Positions 33,912 through 41,683 of a DNA stretch of 64,000 nucleotides are shown here, piece after piece. Below the pieces are notes generated by a model. The model did not search any database. It worked only from the letters and a program-made list of their open reading frames with translations, and was not told the origin of the DNA. Origin of the DNA: Roseinatronobacter sp052379845 (GTDB lineage: Bacteria > Pseudomonadota > Alphaproteobacteria > Rhodobacterales > Rhodobacteraceae); NCBI GenBank assembly GCA_052379845.1, contig JBQTCF010000014.1; one strand, written 5' to 3'. Positions within the stretch are counted from its first letter, which is position 1. Each line of letters begins with the position of its first letter. A program made the position numbers and the translations under genes.

Positions 33912-35600
33912 TTACCGCTTGTAGTCTTGCAGCAAGACTGGCGGTAATCCAAGATTGCGCAAATGCGCCAGATAATCCTCAAATCCGTCCAAAGGCATGG
34001 TTTCAGGCAGCCCGGTCAGCGCCCCTGCAACATCTGGAAAGGCCGCGCCGACAGTCTGTGACAAATAGCGCTGCGGGTCTTCCAGAAACTCTGCCAGCGT
34101 CCAGACACGAATATCTGCAGCCGCCCATTTCGATTGCAAAATGGCAATGAAATCCTGTTCGCGCCGTTGCAGCCAGCCAATATGCCCCAGCACATCATCA
34201 ACCGTATACTCGCCGCGAAACAGCGGCAGGATGAAACACCCGCTGATAACTGAAATCTGCGCGTTGCGGTCGGTGGCCATAAACCAGTTCAGGTCCGGGG
34301 TCATTGCGTCGCGGCTGTTATAGGAAAAACACTGCCGTTCGCCCCGCGTGGCCCAGATAAGATTGGCCAGAAACATGCGCGGGTTATAGTCGCGCAGCGC
34401 TGCTGAATTGCTGATTGCGCCGTGATATACCTGTGCGCCGCCGTGGAATTCTACCTTCTCGGGGGCGAAAATATGGCCATGCACGCGGCAATTCGTGGTC
34501 TGGCCCAGCCAGAAATCAAAATTGCGGAAAAGCTGCTGAAACCCGCAAAACACCGAATAGGGCGCCGCAGTCTTGGCGGTTGCGCTGTCGTCCAGCGGAA
34601 AGCGGCTTTGCATATACAGCCCGGCGCGCCCGTCACTGCGCTGTTTGGCAGCAAGTTCAAAATAGCGGTCAATCTTGGTGGGTTGCGGGTCCACAGGTGT
34701 TTCGCGCGCAGGGTGATCAGACAGGAAGAAATCATACAGCGCCTGCGCATCAGGCCATAATTTGCGCGCAACAAAGCAATCAGACCGACGCAAAAGCTGC
34801 AAGTGGTCGTCGTAAAACAGGTTGGGCCGGCCATTGCGGTCAAATTTCACCAATGTGAGCGACCGGCTTTCTATACGGTCGGACACCATGCGCACCATGG
34901 TCTGGAAATAGCTCTCATCGGGAATCCAGGTGCCCTTGAAATAGCGGTCATAGCGCGCGCGCTTGGGGTGGGTCAAAATGCCCTGCAGGGTTTTACGCGA
35001 CAAACACCACCATTGCGACCCCATATGCGGCTGCAACGGGCGCGGAACCGCCCGGCTAATGCCAAACCGGCGCTGAATGTCCACCAACGCATCGAACGCC
35101 CATTTATGGCGCTTCCATGACAGGGGAAAATGCAGCGTGAAACGTTCTTCGGACAAACCGCCCTTGATCCATGCGGCATGACCGATGGACACGGATTCAA
35201 TGAAATCCACATCGCGGCGTGTGGCCAGCCAGTCCACCAGTTCCGCCGCCGGGCGCAGGGGAATGCATGCCCCCGAGGTCAGCAACACATGCTCGACCTG
35301 CGCGAAGTCGCGCAGCATCTGGTCTGATGCGGCCTGCGTGGCGGCCACGATGGGCCATGTGCCCCATTCGCAGCGGAACCGCGCGCTGAAACGCAACAAG
35401 GGATGATTGCCAAGGTCCTGTTTGAACGCATCCATCTGTGCGGCACTGACGGCGCGATCCACATGAATGACCACCGGACAATTCGCAGCCAGCCAGAACC
35501 GCGCCACTTGTGCAGCGCGGTGCAAGGCGGTGTGACACAACATGACAATACCAAGCGATGATGTCCCGGCTGCGGGTGCGGGGCGGGGGTCGGTGCTCAT
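33912..35600 (-). CDS. Core-2/I-branching-type glycosyltransferase (GT14) with large C-terminal domain
   Basis: 562 residues. The N-terminal 290 match GT14 beta-1,6-N-acetylglucosaminyl or xylosyl transferases: GIVMLCHTALHRAAQVARFW, CPVVIHVDRAV, LLTSGACIPLRP, GSQWWCLSRKT and IPDESYFQTMVR. The C-terminal 270 residues form a separate domain (FCGFQQLFRNFDFWLGQ...GEYTVDDVLGHIGWLQ) seen, to my knowledge, mainly in Rhodobacterales homologues. It starts in the stop of the upstream GT2 gene (ATGA). Role: adding branch sugars to a surface glycan; donor and acceptor are unknown. Confidence 0.8.
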   Translation of the reverse strand: MSTDPRPAPAAGTSSLGIVMLCHTALHRAAQVARFWLAANCPVVIHVDRAVSAAQMDAFKQDLGNHPLLRFSARFRCEWGTWPIVAATQAASDQMLRDFAQVEHVLLTSGACIPLRPAAELVDWLATRRDVDFIESVSIGHAAWIKGGLSEERFTLHFPLSWKRHKWAFDALVDIQRRFGISRAVPRPLQPHMGSQWWCLSRKTLQGILTHPKRARYDRYFKGTWIPDESYFQTMVRMVSDRIESRSLTLVKFDRNGRPNLFYDDHLQLLRRSDCFVARKLWPDAQALYDFFLSDHPARETPVDPQPTKIDRYFELAAKQRSDGRAGLYMQSRFPLDDSATAKTAAPYSVFCGFQQLFRNFDFWLGQTTNCRVHGHIFAPEKVEFHGGAQVYHGAISNSAALRDYNPRMFLANLIWATRGERQCFSYNSRDAMTPDLNWFMATDRNAQISVISGCFILPLFRGEYTVDDVLGHIGWLQRREQDFIAILQSKWAAADIRVWTLAEFLEDPQRYLSQTVGAAFPDVAGALTGLPETMPLDGFEDYLAHLRNLGLPPVLLQDYKR

Positions 35601-36619
35601 GCCCAGTCTCCTTTTGACATCAATCCAAGGATTTCAAGCTGGCGCCAGTTGATATACTCGGTCGAGAAATCGCACCACAAATCCCCCTGATCCTGCAGCC
35701 CCCGGTCATAGGCCACATATTCACGACTGCCCGCATAATGCTGGCCGCGCACCAGTTCCTCGCGGGCTTTGGCCACGATGGTGTCCAGAAACTTGGCATG
35801 CAACAATACCCCCGAGGCCTGCTCGCCGCCATTGTCGTCATACACCTTGTTCAGCCCGCGCGGCAGCAGCATATGCGTTGAACTGACATAGGCGTATTTG
35901 CGCGACCAGTGCACAAGCGGCGTTTTGTTCAGGGCGGGGGCCTGTTCGGGCCGACCCCCGTGAAATGCACGCGCGCGCACGCCGCCCTGTATCCACAGGT
36001 TTTGCAGCTTGGCGTTGCGTTTGATCGAATAGTTGCACGCATCAAACCAGCGCGCAATTTCAAACGGGTTCTGACCGCTGGCATAGGGATGGGCGGTCAC
36101 TGGCCCCTTTGGATACATGTCCAGCAACATGGCAGAAAATGACCGCCGCCCCTGACTTTCCAGCCAATCGGTCAACGCATGCAAGGGGCGCGTGTCACAA
36201 AACGGATAGACCAGAAACTCATCGACATCGACAACAAGTGTCCAATGCCCTGCCCCATAGCGCCATTGCAGATGGTTCAACCAGTCAACCCCGAAGCACG
36301 ACGCCTTGTAGCTGGCCCCGGTCACCCACAGCGACACGTCTTTCTGACCTTCCAGATATTCTGTCGTGCCATCATCAGACCCATTGTCAACCATCAGGAA
36401 ATGGCCAACCCCCTGCGCGCGGTAATAGTCCAGAAAATACGGCAACCGCACCAGTTCATTGCGCAGCGTCGTAAACGCCAATATGTCCCCGTCCCGAATA
36501 TGCGAGGTGCGGTTGACGCGGGCTTTCAATTCCAGACTTTTGCGCAAGGCCCGCATCAGCTTTACCTGACGTTGCGCACGCAGTTTCAATTGCGCCTTCA
36601 ATGCCTTCATTCTGTCCAC
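35597..36619 (-). CDS. GT2/GT92-like glycosyltransferase
   Basis: 340 residues. A basic coiled N-terminus (1-40) is followed by a GT-A fold: ILAFTTLRNELVRLPYFLDYY, VDNGSDDGTTEYL, and a metal-binding DVDE (131-134). The sequence resembles the glycosyltransferase family 2 proteins annotated with polysaccharide clusters of Rhodobacteraceae. It is a close paralogue of the next gene upstream (same order of motifs, same C-terminal LEILGLMSKGDWA/LEQLGLISRGGWA). ATGA-coupled to the GT14 gene. Confidence 0.78.
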   Translation of the reverse strand: MDRMKALKAQLKLRAQRQVKLMRALRKSLELKARVNRTSHIRDGDILAFTTLRNELVRLPYFLDYYRAQGVGHFLMVDNGSDDGTTEYLEGQKDVSLWVTGASYKASCFGVDWLNHLQWRYGAGHWTLVVDVDEFLVYPFCDTRPLHALTDWLESQGRRSFSAMLLDMYPKGPVTAHPYASGQNPFEIARWFDACNYSIKRNAKLQNLWIQGGVRARAFHGGRPEQAPALNKTPLVHWSRKYAYVSSTHMLLPRGLNKVYDDNGGEQASGVLLHAKFLDTIVAKAREELVRGQHYAGSREYVAYDRGLQDQGDLWCDFSTEYINWRQLEILGLMSKGDWA

Positions 36620-36759
36620 TCATACAACACTTGCGCGGCATTGCCCTGACAATAAGTCGCGCACCGCGCTACATTTACCCCGGCACGTTTGCCCAGCCAG
36701 ACAGAAACATGCAACATTTCTTCCAACCAAAACTTAATAAAACGACAATCCGTGTTCAA

Positions 36760-37788
36760 TCAGGCCCACCCCCCGCGCGATATCAGGCCAAGTTGCTCCA
36801 ATTGCTGCCAGCCTTCGAACCGGGTGGATGCCGCGCACCAAAGATCGGGTGCCTGTGCCACAGCATCATAATAATTGTCAAACACTGCAGCATTGCCGAA
36901 ATGCTGCGCGCGCACTTTCTCAACCGGGGCTTTTTCAACGATCGTATGCATGAATTTTGTGTGCAGCAATGCGCCTGCAATCCCCTCGCCGCCCGCGCGG
37001 TCATAAAAGCGGTTCAGTGACCGTGGCAGCGCGGAATGCGTCGAATTCACCCATGTATTATGCCAGCTCCATTTTACCAGCGGCAGTTTTGTCAGGGTGG
37101 GGGCGCGGTTGGGGGTGTCGTGGAAAAACGCCCTTGCGCGCGGGCCGCCCTGTATCAGCAGGCAATCCAACAAGGGTTTATGCGCAATGACGTAATTGCC
37201 CGCATCAAACCAGTTCAACACCTGCAGCGGGTCCGCGCCCGCAGGACAGGCCACACCATCCAGTGGCCCCTTTGGATACAGGTCCAGCATCATGGCGGGC
37301 AGGCTTTGTTGGCCTTGAGTGTCCAGCCAGTCGGCCAGCGCCCCCAACGGGCGGGTTTCCCAATGCGGATAGATCAGCAATTCATCCGCATCCGCCACCA
37401 CGCACCACCGCCCCGACCCGTAGCGCAGCATCAGCGCATTGATCCAGTCCATACCAAAGCGCGATGCCTTGTAGCTGGCCGAACTGCCCCAGACAGAGGT
37501 GTCTGCCTGATCCAGCAGCACTTGGCGCGTGCCATCGGTGCTGTCATTGTCGACAAACAGGAAATGCCCGACACCCAGCCTGCGGTAATGGTGCAAAAAC
37601 CAGTCGATACGCTCGCGTTCATTGCGAATGGTGCACAACAGCAAGATGTCGTTGCGCGCCCATGTCCCGCGCTTCACCACCTTCAATTCCCGCGCCTTGA
37701 CAATGGCGCGCGCGCGCAGACGGCGGCGTTTCCAGCGCATTCGAAAATCAAACCAGCGATCTTGAGACAGGGGAATTGGGGTCAGCAT
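36760..37788 (-). CDS. GT2/GT92-like glycosyltransferase, paralogue of the adjacent gene
   Basis: 342 residues. Same architecture as 35597-36619: basic N-terminus (FRMRWKRRRLRARAI), ILLLCTIRNERERIDWFLHHY, VDNDSTDGTRQVL, metal site DADE (133-136) and YPKGPLDGVACPAG. A 140-base AT-richer gap separates the two, so they may have separate promoters. Start at 37788 (MLTPIPL) is chosen by alignment with the paralogue; no clear ribosome site is visible, and upstream in-frame Met codons run into the galU terminator. Confidence 0.75.
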   Translation of the reverse strand: MLTPIPLSQDRWFDFRMRWKRRRLRARAIVKARELKVVKRGTWARNDILLLCTIRNERERIDWFLHHYRRLGVGHFLFVDNDSTDGTRQVLLDQADTSVWGSSASYKASRFGMDWINALMLRYGSGRWCVVADADELLIYPHWETRPLGALADWLDTQGQQSLPAMMLDLYPKGPLDGVACPAGADPLQVLNWFDAGNYVIAHKPLLDCLLIQGGPRARAFFHDTPNRAPTLTKLPLVKWSWHNTWVNSTHSALPRSLNRFYDRAGGEGIAGALLHTKFMHTIVEKAPVEKVRAQHFGNAAVFDNYYDAVAQAPDLWCAASTRFEGWQQLEQLGLISRGGWA

Positions 37789-37870
37789 ATGCCAGTCATG
37801 CGCCAAGGGTCCGCAGCAAGGCAAGAGCAAACACATCTGCGCCACGACATCGCGCGCCACAGGGCAAACG

Positions 37871-37903
37871 AAAAAAGGGGGCGCGTGCACCGCACCCCCC
37901 TTT
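37871..37903 (-). terminator. Intrinsic terminator of galU
   Basis: On the minus strand a GC-rich stem (GGGGGTGCG pairing with CGCGCCCCC, one G-T pair, 5-base loop) is followed by TTTTTT. It starts 16 bases past the galU stop and separates galU from the glycosyltransferase genes. Confidence 0.88.
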
Positions 37904-37918
37904 ATAGCCATGTCGTCG

Positions 37919-38821
37919 TTACTGCGCGGCCTGCCGCTGTGCCATCATGTCCATCAGGAATTCATCAAGTTCGTCGCGCAATTCATCCCGCGCCAGCCCG
38001 AAGGCAACAGTGGCCTGCAAGAACCCCGCCTTGGACCCGCAATCATAGCGCTGCCCCTCGAAGCGGAAGCCATAGACATTGCGTTTTTCCTCAATCTCGC
38101 GGGCAATCGCATCGGTCAACTGGATTTCACCGCCCACCCCCGGTTTGATCTGGTCCAGATGGCGCATGACATCAGGCGACAGGACATACCGCCCGATCGC
38201 GGCCAGATTGGACGGTTGCGTGCCCGGCGCAGGTTTTTCCACCATTCCCGACATAGGCAGAATTGGCCCGATTGCGGGCGGGACGTCCATAATGCCATAG
38301 CTGGACGCCTTGTCAGGGGCCACTTCCATGGCCGCAATCATGTTGCCGCCGGTTTGCGCGTAAGCTTCGATCATTTGCTGCAGACAGGGCTTGTCTGCGG
38401 CGATCACGTCATCGGGCAACAGCACCGCGAAGGGTTCGTCCCCCACCAGATGGCGCGCGCACCACACCGCATGCCCCAGCCCCAGCGCCTGATGCTGGCG
38501 CACATAGGCAATTGCGCCACTGTCCATATTCGTGGCCTGCAGGGTTTCCAGAAGTGCGGTCTTGCCCTTGGCTTTCAACGAATTTTCAAGTTCCGGGGCG
38601 TGGTCGAAATAATCTTCCAATGCACCCTTGCCGCGCGATGTCACAAAAATGAATTCGGTGATGCCTGCAGCGCGTGCTTCGTCAATGGCGTATTGAATCA
38701 GCGGGCGGTCCACCAGCGTCATGATTTCTTTCGGAACTGATTTGGTGGCCGGAAGAAATCGTGTGCCCATGCCTGCAACGGGGAATACTGCTTTTGTAAC
38801 CTTGCGCTTCATTTTTTCCAT
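37919..38821 (-). CDS. galU: UTP-glucose-1-phosphate uridylyltransferase
   Basis: 300-residue nucleotidyltransferase making UDP-glucose. N-terminal signature AVFPVAGMGTRFLPATK, followed by KEIMTLVDRPLIQYAIDEA, and later GLGHAVWCAR and KPAPGTQPSNLAAIGRYVL. UDP-glucose feeds surface polysaccharide and glycolipid synthesis, fitting the transferases downstream. Start at 38821 or, three codons later, 38812; both lack a strong ribosome site. Confidence 0.95.
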   Translation of the reverse strand: MEKMKRKVTKAVFPVAGMGTRFLPATKSVPKEIMTLVDRPLIQYAIDEARAAGITEFIFVTSRGKGALEDYFDHAPELENSLKAKGKTALLETLQATNMDSGAIAYVRQHQALGLGHAVWCARHLVGDEPFAVLLPDDVIAADKPCLQQMIEAYAQTGGNMIAAMEVAPDKASSYGIMDVPPAIGPILPMSGMVEKPAPGTQPSNLAAIGRYVLSPDVMRHLDQIKPGVGGEIQLTDAIAREIEEKRNVYGFRFEGQRYDCGSKAGFLQATVAFGLARDELRDELDEFLMDMMAQRQAAQ

Positions 38822-38971
38822 CCTGTTGTGCCTGTGAAGGTTAACGAATGGTTAACAATGAAAATGCGGCAGGTTTTGGGTCAAATCAGGGACAGTGCAT
38901 GGCAATTGGCTTTTTTCCCGCAGCAGGGCCGTTTGACCGGCCCTGCCTGCCTTGGCGAACAGGCATTGACG

Positions 38972-39778
38972 CTATGCCGGCAACAGCTCAACTGTTGGAC
39001 TGGCCGCAATGAAGAAAGGGTTTTCATATCCCGCTTTGCCATAGGCAAGAACCGTGTGGTCGGAAAAAGTCACCACACGCCCGCCAGCCCCGCGCAAGAC
39101 CGCATCCCCCGCGGCCGTGTCCCATTCCATTGTCCGCCCCAGTCGGGGGTAGAAATCCGCCTCCCCCGAGGCGACAAGACAGAATTTCAGCGATGACCCG
39201 GCGCTGCACAGATCCGCGACATTGTATTGGTCGATGTAATCATTTGTCGCCTGATCCCGGTGGGATTTCGACGCGACCACCAGCAACGCGCCCATATCGG
39301 CCTTGCGCAGCTGCAAGTCACGCAAACTTCCTTGTGCCGTGTCGTGAAAGGGTCCGGCCTCCTCTACGCTGCGCCCGTCGGCGCGGGTATAGAACATGCG
39401 CCCCTTGGCCGGGGCATAGACTACCCCGCGCAACGGCACACCGTTTTCGACATAGGCGATGTTGACAGTAAAATCCCCACGCCGGTTGATGAATTCCTTG
39501 GTCCCGTCCAGCGGGTCCACGATAATGAACCGCTCCGCGCTGACACCATGGCTGTTTGCCTGTTCTTCCGTCACGACGGCCACGCCGGGAAAAGCGCGCG
39601 CCAGCCCTGCGGAAATGACCGCATCGGCGGCCTCATCGGCTTCGGTGACCGGGCTGTCATCGGATTTGGTGCGAATCTCGAAATCGGGGCGGTCGTAAAT
39701 GGCCATGATGACCTTGCCGGCCTGCAAAGCAAGCGTGCGGAATTCGGTTTCGATCTTCTGGAAATCAACAGATGCCAT
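38972..39778 (-). CDS. cysQ: 3'(2'),5'-bisphosphate nucleotidase CysQ
   Basis: 268-residue inositol-monophosphatase-superfamily enzyme that removes the 3' phosphate of PAP, the by-product of PAPS-using sulfotransferases. Metal sites: Glu71-Glu72 (VVTEEQ), Asp88-Asp91 (IVDPLDGTKEF) and WDTAAGDAVLRGAGG. Start at 39778 has AAAGGA 8 bases upstream. Its place near a sulfotransferase gene makes good sense: PAP recycling supports sulfation as well as cysteine synthesis. Confidence 0.9.
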   Translation of the reverse strand: MASVDFQKIETEFRTLALQAGKVIMAIYDRPDFEIRTKSDDSPVTEADEAADAVISAGLARAFPGVAVVTEEQANSHGVSAERFIIVDPLDGTKEFINRRGDFTVNIAYVENGVPLRGVVYAPAKGRMFYTRADGRSVEEAGPFHDTAQGSLRDLQLRKADMGALLVVASKSHRDQATNDYIDQYNVADLCSAGSSLKFCLVASGEADFYPRLGRTMEWDTAAGDAVLRGAGGRVVTFSDHTVLAYGKAGYENPFFIAASPTVELLPA

Positions 39779-39923
39779 AATGCTATCCTTTTGTGGTCGT
39801 CGCGTATTCAATGATCTGGCCCCGGTTCAAGGCCGATTGCCCAAATCGGTGTTTCGGGTTATGCATGGGTTTGACCTGACGGACGTGGCGACGCAACCCA
39901 CACCTGAACAAAGAGCTTGGAAA

Positions 39924-40745
39924 ATGTATTCTTCCCCCGGGCGCAGCTCGATTTGGGCGCAGTTCTTCACAACACTGACCCTGATTTTCAATCAAGGGGT
40001 GCGCAATGTGCGCAAAAGCCATGGCAATGCAATCATCGGGCTTTTGCTGAACATTACGCAAACGCTGATCCTTGTTGCCGTGTTCATGGTGATATTCCTG
40101 TTTGCAGGAATGCGCGCGGGGGCGGTGCGCGGGGATATCTTGCTGTATCTTATGACCGGGGTGTTCATGTTCATGGCCCATGTCAAGGTCATCGGTGCCG
40201 TTGCCGGGGCCGAAGGCCCTGCATCTGCGATGATGAAACACCGCCCCATGAACCCCATTGTTGCCATTGGTGGCGCCGCATTGGGGGAATTGTATATTCA
40301 GGTTGTTACAGTCGTTGTCTTGTTGTTTTTGTATCACGCCTTATGGACGCCGCTAACCATTTACCAACCCATCCAGACCTTTGCGGTCTTTCTGAGCGTG
40401 TGGTTCGCTGGGCTGGCCATCGGCATTGTGATGTATGCCATCAAGCCATGGGCGCCCAGTGCCAGCAAGCTGATAACCATGTTTTACACGCGGCTAAACA
40501 TGGTGGCGTCGGGCAAGTTCTTTCTGGCCAATACGCTGCCTGAATCCGTGCTGCCCTATTTCATGTGGAACCCGCTGTTTCATGCCATCGATCAGGCGCG
40601 CGGCTATGCGTTCATCAACTACAACCCCATGCATACATGGGTGTACTACCCGCTGGTGTTTGGCGGCTGCGCACTTGTTCTGGGGCTTATGGGCGAATTC
40701 TACACCCGGTCGCGCGTGTCCATGAGCTGGTCTGCAAAACACTGA
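39924..40745 (+). CDS. ABC-2 type capsule/polysaccharide export permease (Wzm/KpsM-like)
   Basis: 273-residue permease with about six helices, a cytoplasmic N-terminus and the segments NVRKSHGNAIIGLLLNI, RPMNPIVAIGGAALGELYIQ, and SGKFFLANTLP...WNPLFHAIDQARGYAF, all seen in alphaproteobacterial polysaccharide exporters. The partner ATPase (KpsT/Wzt) is not in the window. The start at 39924 is the best fit; an in-frame ATG at 39861 is possible. Convergent with pyrF, 28 bases apart. Confidence 0.8.
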   Translation: MYSSPGRSSIWAQFFTTLTLIFNQGVRNVRKSHGNAIIGLLLNITQTLILVAVFMVIFLFAGMRAGAVRGDILLYLMTGVFMFMAHVKVIGAVAGAEGPASAMMKHRPMNPIVAIGGAALGELYIQVVTVVVLLFLYHALWTPLTIYQPIQTFAVFLSVWFAGLAIGIVMYAIKPWAPSASKLITMFYTRLNMVASGKFFLANTLPESVLPYFMWNPLFHAIDQARGYAFINYNPMHTWVYYPLVFGGCALVLGLMGEFYTRSRVSMSWSAKH

Positions 40746-40773
40746 CGCAGACCAGCGCCACAAGCATGGACGG

Positions 40774-41478
40774 CTACGGCGCAGTGATGTCGCGCAAGAT
40801 GGACCGAACGGCACTTGCAGGGTCAGTGGCCTGCCAGACGGGCCGCCCGACGACAATATGATCAGCCCCTGCCTGAAGGGCGCGCGCGGGCGTGGCCACG
40901 CGTTTCTGGTCGCCCAGATCAGCGCCTGCGGGTCGCACGCCGGGCGTGACAATCAGTTTTCCCGCAGCTTCTGGCAGTGCGCGGATGGCAGCCGCTTCTT
41001 GCGGGCTGGCAATCACACCATCAGCCCCCGCCGCCAGGGCGCGCGCGGCGCGTTCCAGCGTAATTTCAGTCACGTCGCCGGGCCGGATCATGGCCGCGTC
41101 CAGATCGCCCCGATCCAGCGATGTCAGCACCGTGACAGCCAGAATTTTCAGCCCGGACCCGCCTGCACCTTCTTTCGCAGCGCGCACCACATGCGGATCG
41201 CCATGCACCGTCAGAAAATCCAGATCATATTGCGCAATCCCCCGCACCGCCGCTGTCACAGTCGCGCCAATGTCAAAGAACTTCATGTCCAGAAAAATGC
41301 GTTTGCCATGTTCCTGTTTCAACTCATTGGCCAGCGCCAGCCCGCCGCCCGTCAGCATGCCCAGCCCGATCTTGTAGAAGCTTACGCTATCGCCAAGCTG
41401 CCGCGCCAGTTCCAGTCCGGCAAGGGCATTGGGCAGGTCAAGGGCAACTATAAGGCGGTCATCGCTGGTCATGGTCAT
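40774..41478 (-). CDS. pyrF: Orotidine 5'-phosphate decarboxylase
   Basis: 234-residue TIM-barrel enzyme making UMP. The catalytic DxKxxDI motif is Asp64-Lys66-Asp69 (FLDMKFFDIGAT); VTPGVRP and the phosphate-binding VVGRPVW near the C-terminus are also visible. Start at 41478, with Met at 41472 as an alternative; a longer frame reaches into repeat copy B and is not used. A leader of about 100 bases separates it from copy B. Confidence 0.95.
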   Translation of the reverse strand: MTMTSDDRLIVALDLPNALAGLELARQLGDSVSFYKIGLGMLTGGGLALANELKQEHGKRIFLDMKFFDIGATVTAAVRGIAQYDLDFLTVHGDPHVVRAAKEGAGGSGLKILAVTVLTSLDRGDLDAAMIRPGDVTEITLERAARALAAGADGVIASPQEAAAIRALPEAAGKLIVTPGVRPAGADLGDQKRVATPARALQAGADHIVVGRPVWQATDPASAVRSILRDITAP

Positions 41479-41585
41479 GGCGCGGCATCCTTTCCGGGGT
41501 TGGGGTTGACCGGCCCTAGCGGATTGCGCCCGCCCTGACAAGATGGCGCAACGTGAAAGCCTGCGGCGCGCGGCGGGTGCATTGC

Positions 41586-41683
41586 GCATGTCGCGCATAA
41601 GTAGCAACCGGTTCTGCGCAAAAAGACATGCGACAACAAAATGTTACGGTGGGCCGCGTGAATGCGAATGAACGCGACACGCT
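41586..41683 (-). repeat. Intergenic two-hairpin repeat element, copy B
   Basis: Reverse-strand copy that begins one base after the stop codon of the caspase-fold gene and runs in the same direction. Outer stem of hairpin II is intact (GCATGTC/GACATGC); its inner stem has one mismatch. Hairpin I keeps pairing through a G-T (GTCGCGT/ACGCGGC). It differs from copies A and C mainly in loops. Confidence 0.85.

Noticed and set aside
32801..34150. 449-codon plus-strand frame across the sulfotransferase and GT14 junction
   Set aside because: Spans two real minus-strand genes and has no domain; typical mirror frame.
38923..38946. 9-base-pair inverted repeat between cysQ and galU
   Set aside because: On the cysQ strand it is followed by A-rich rather than T-rich sequence; left out as a terminator, although the dyad is real.
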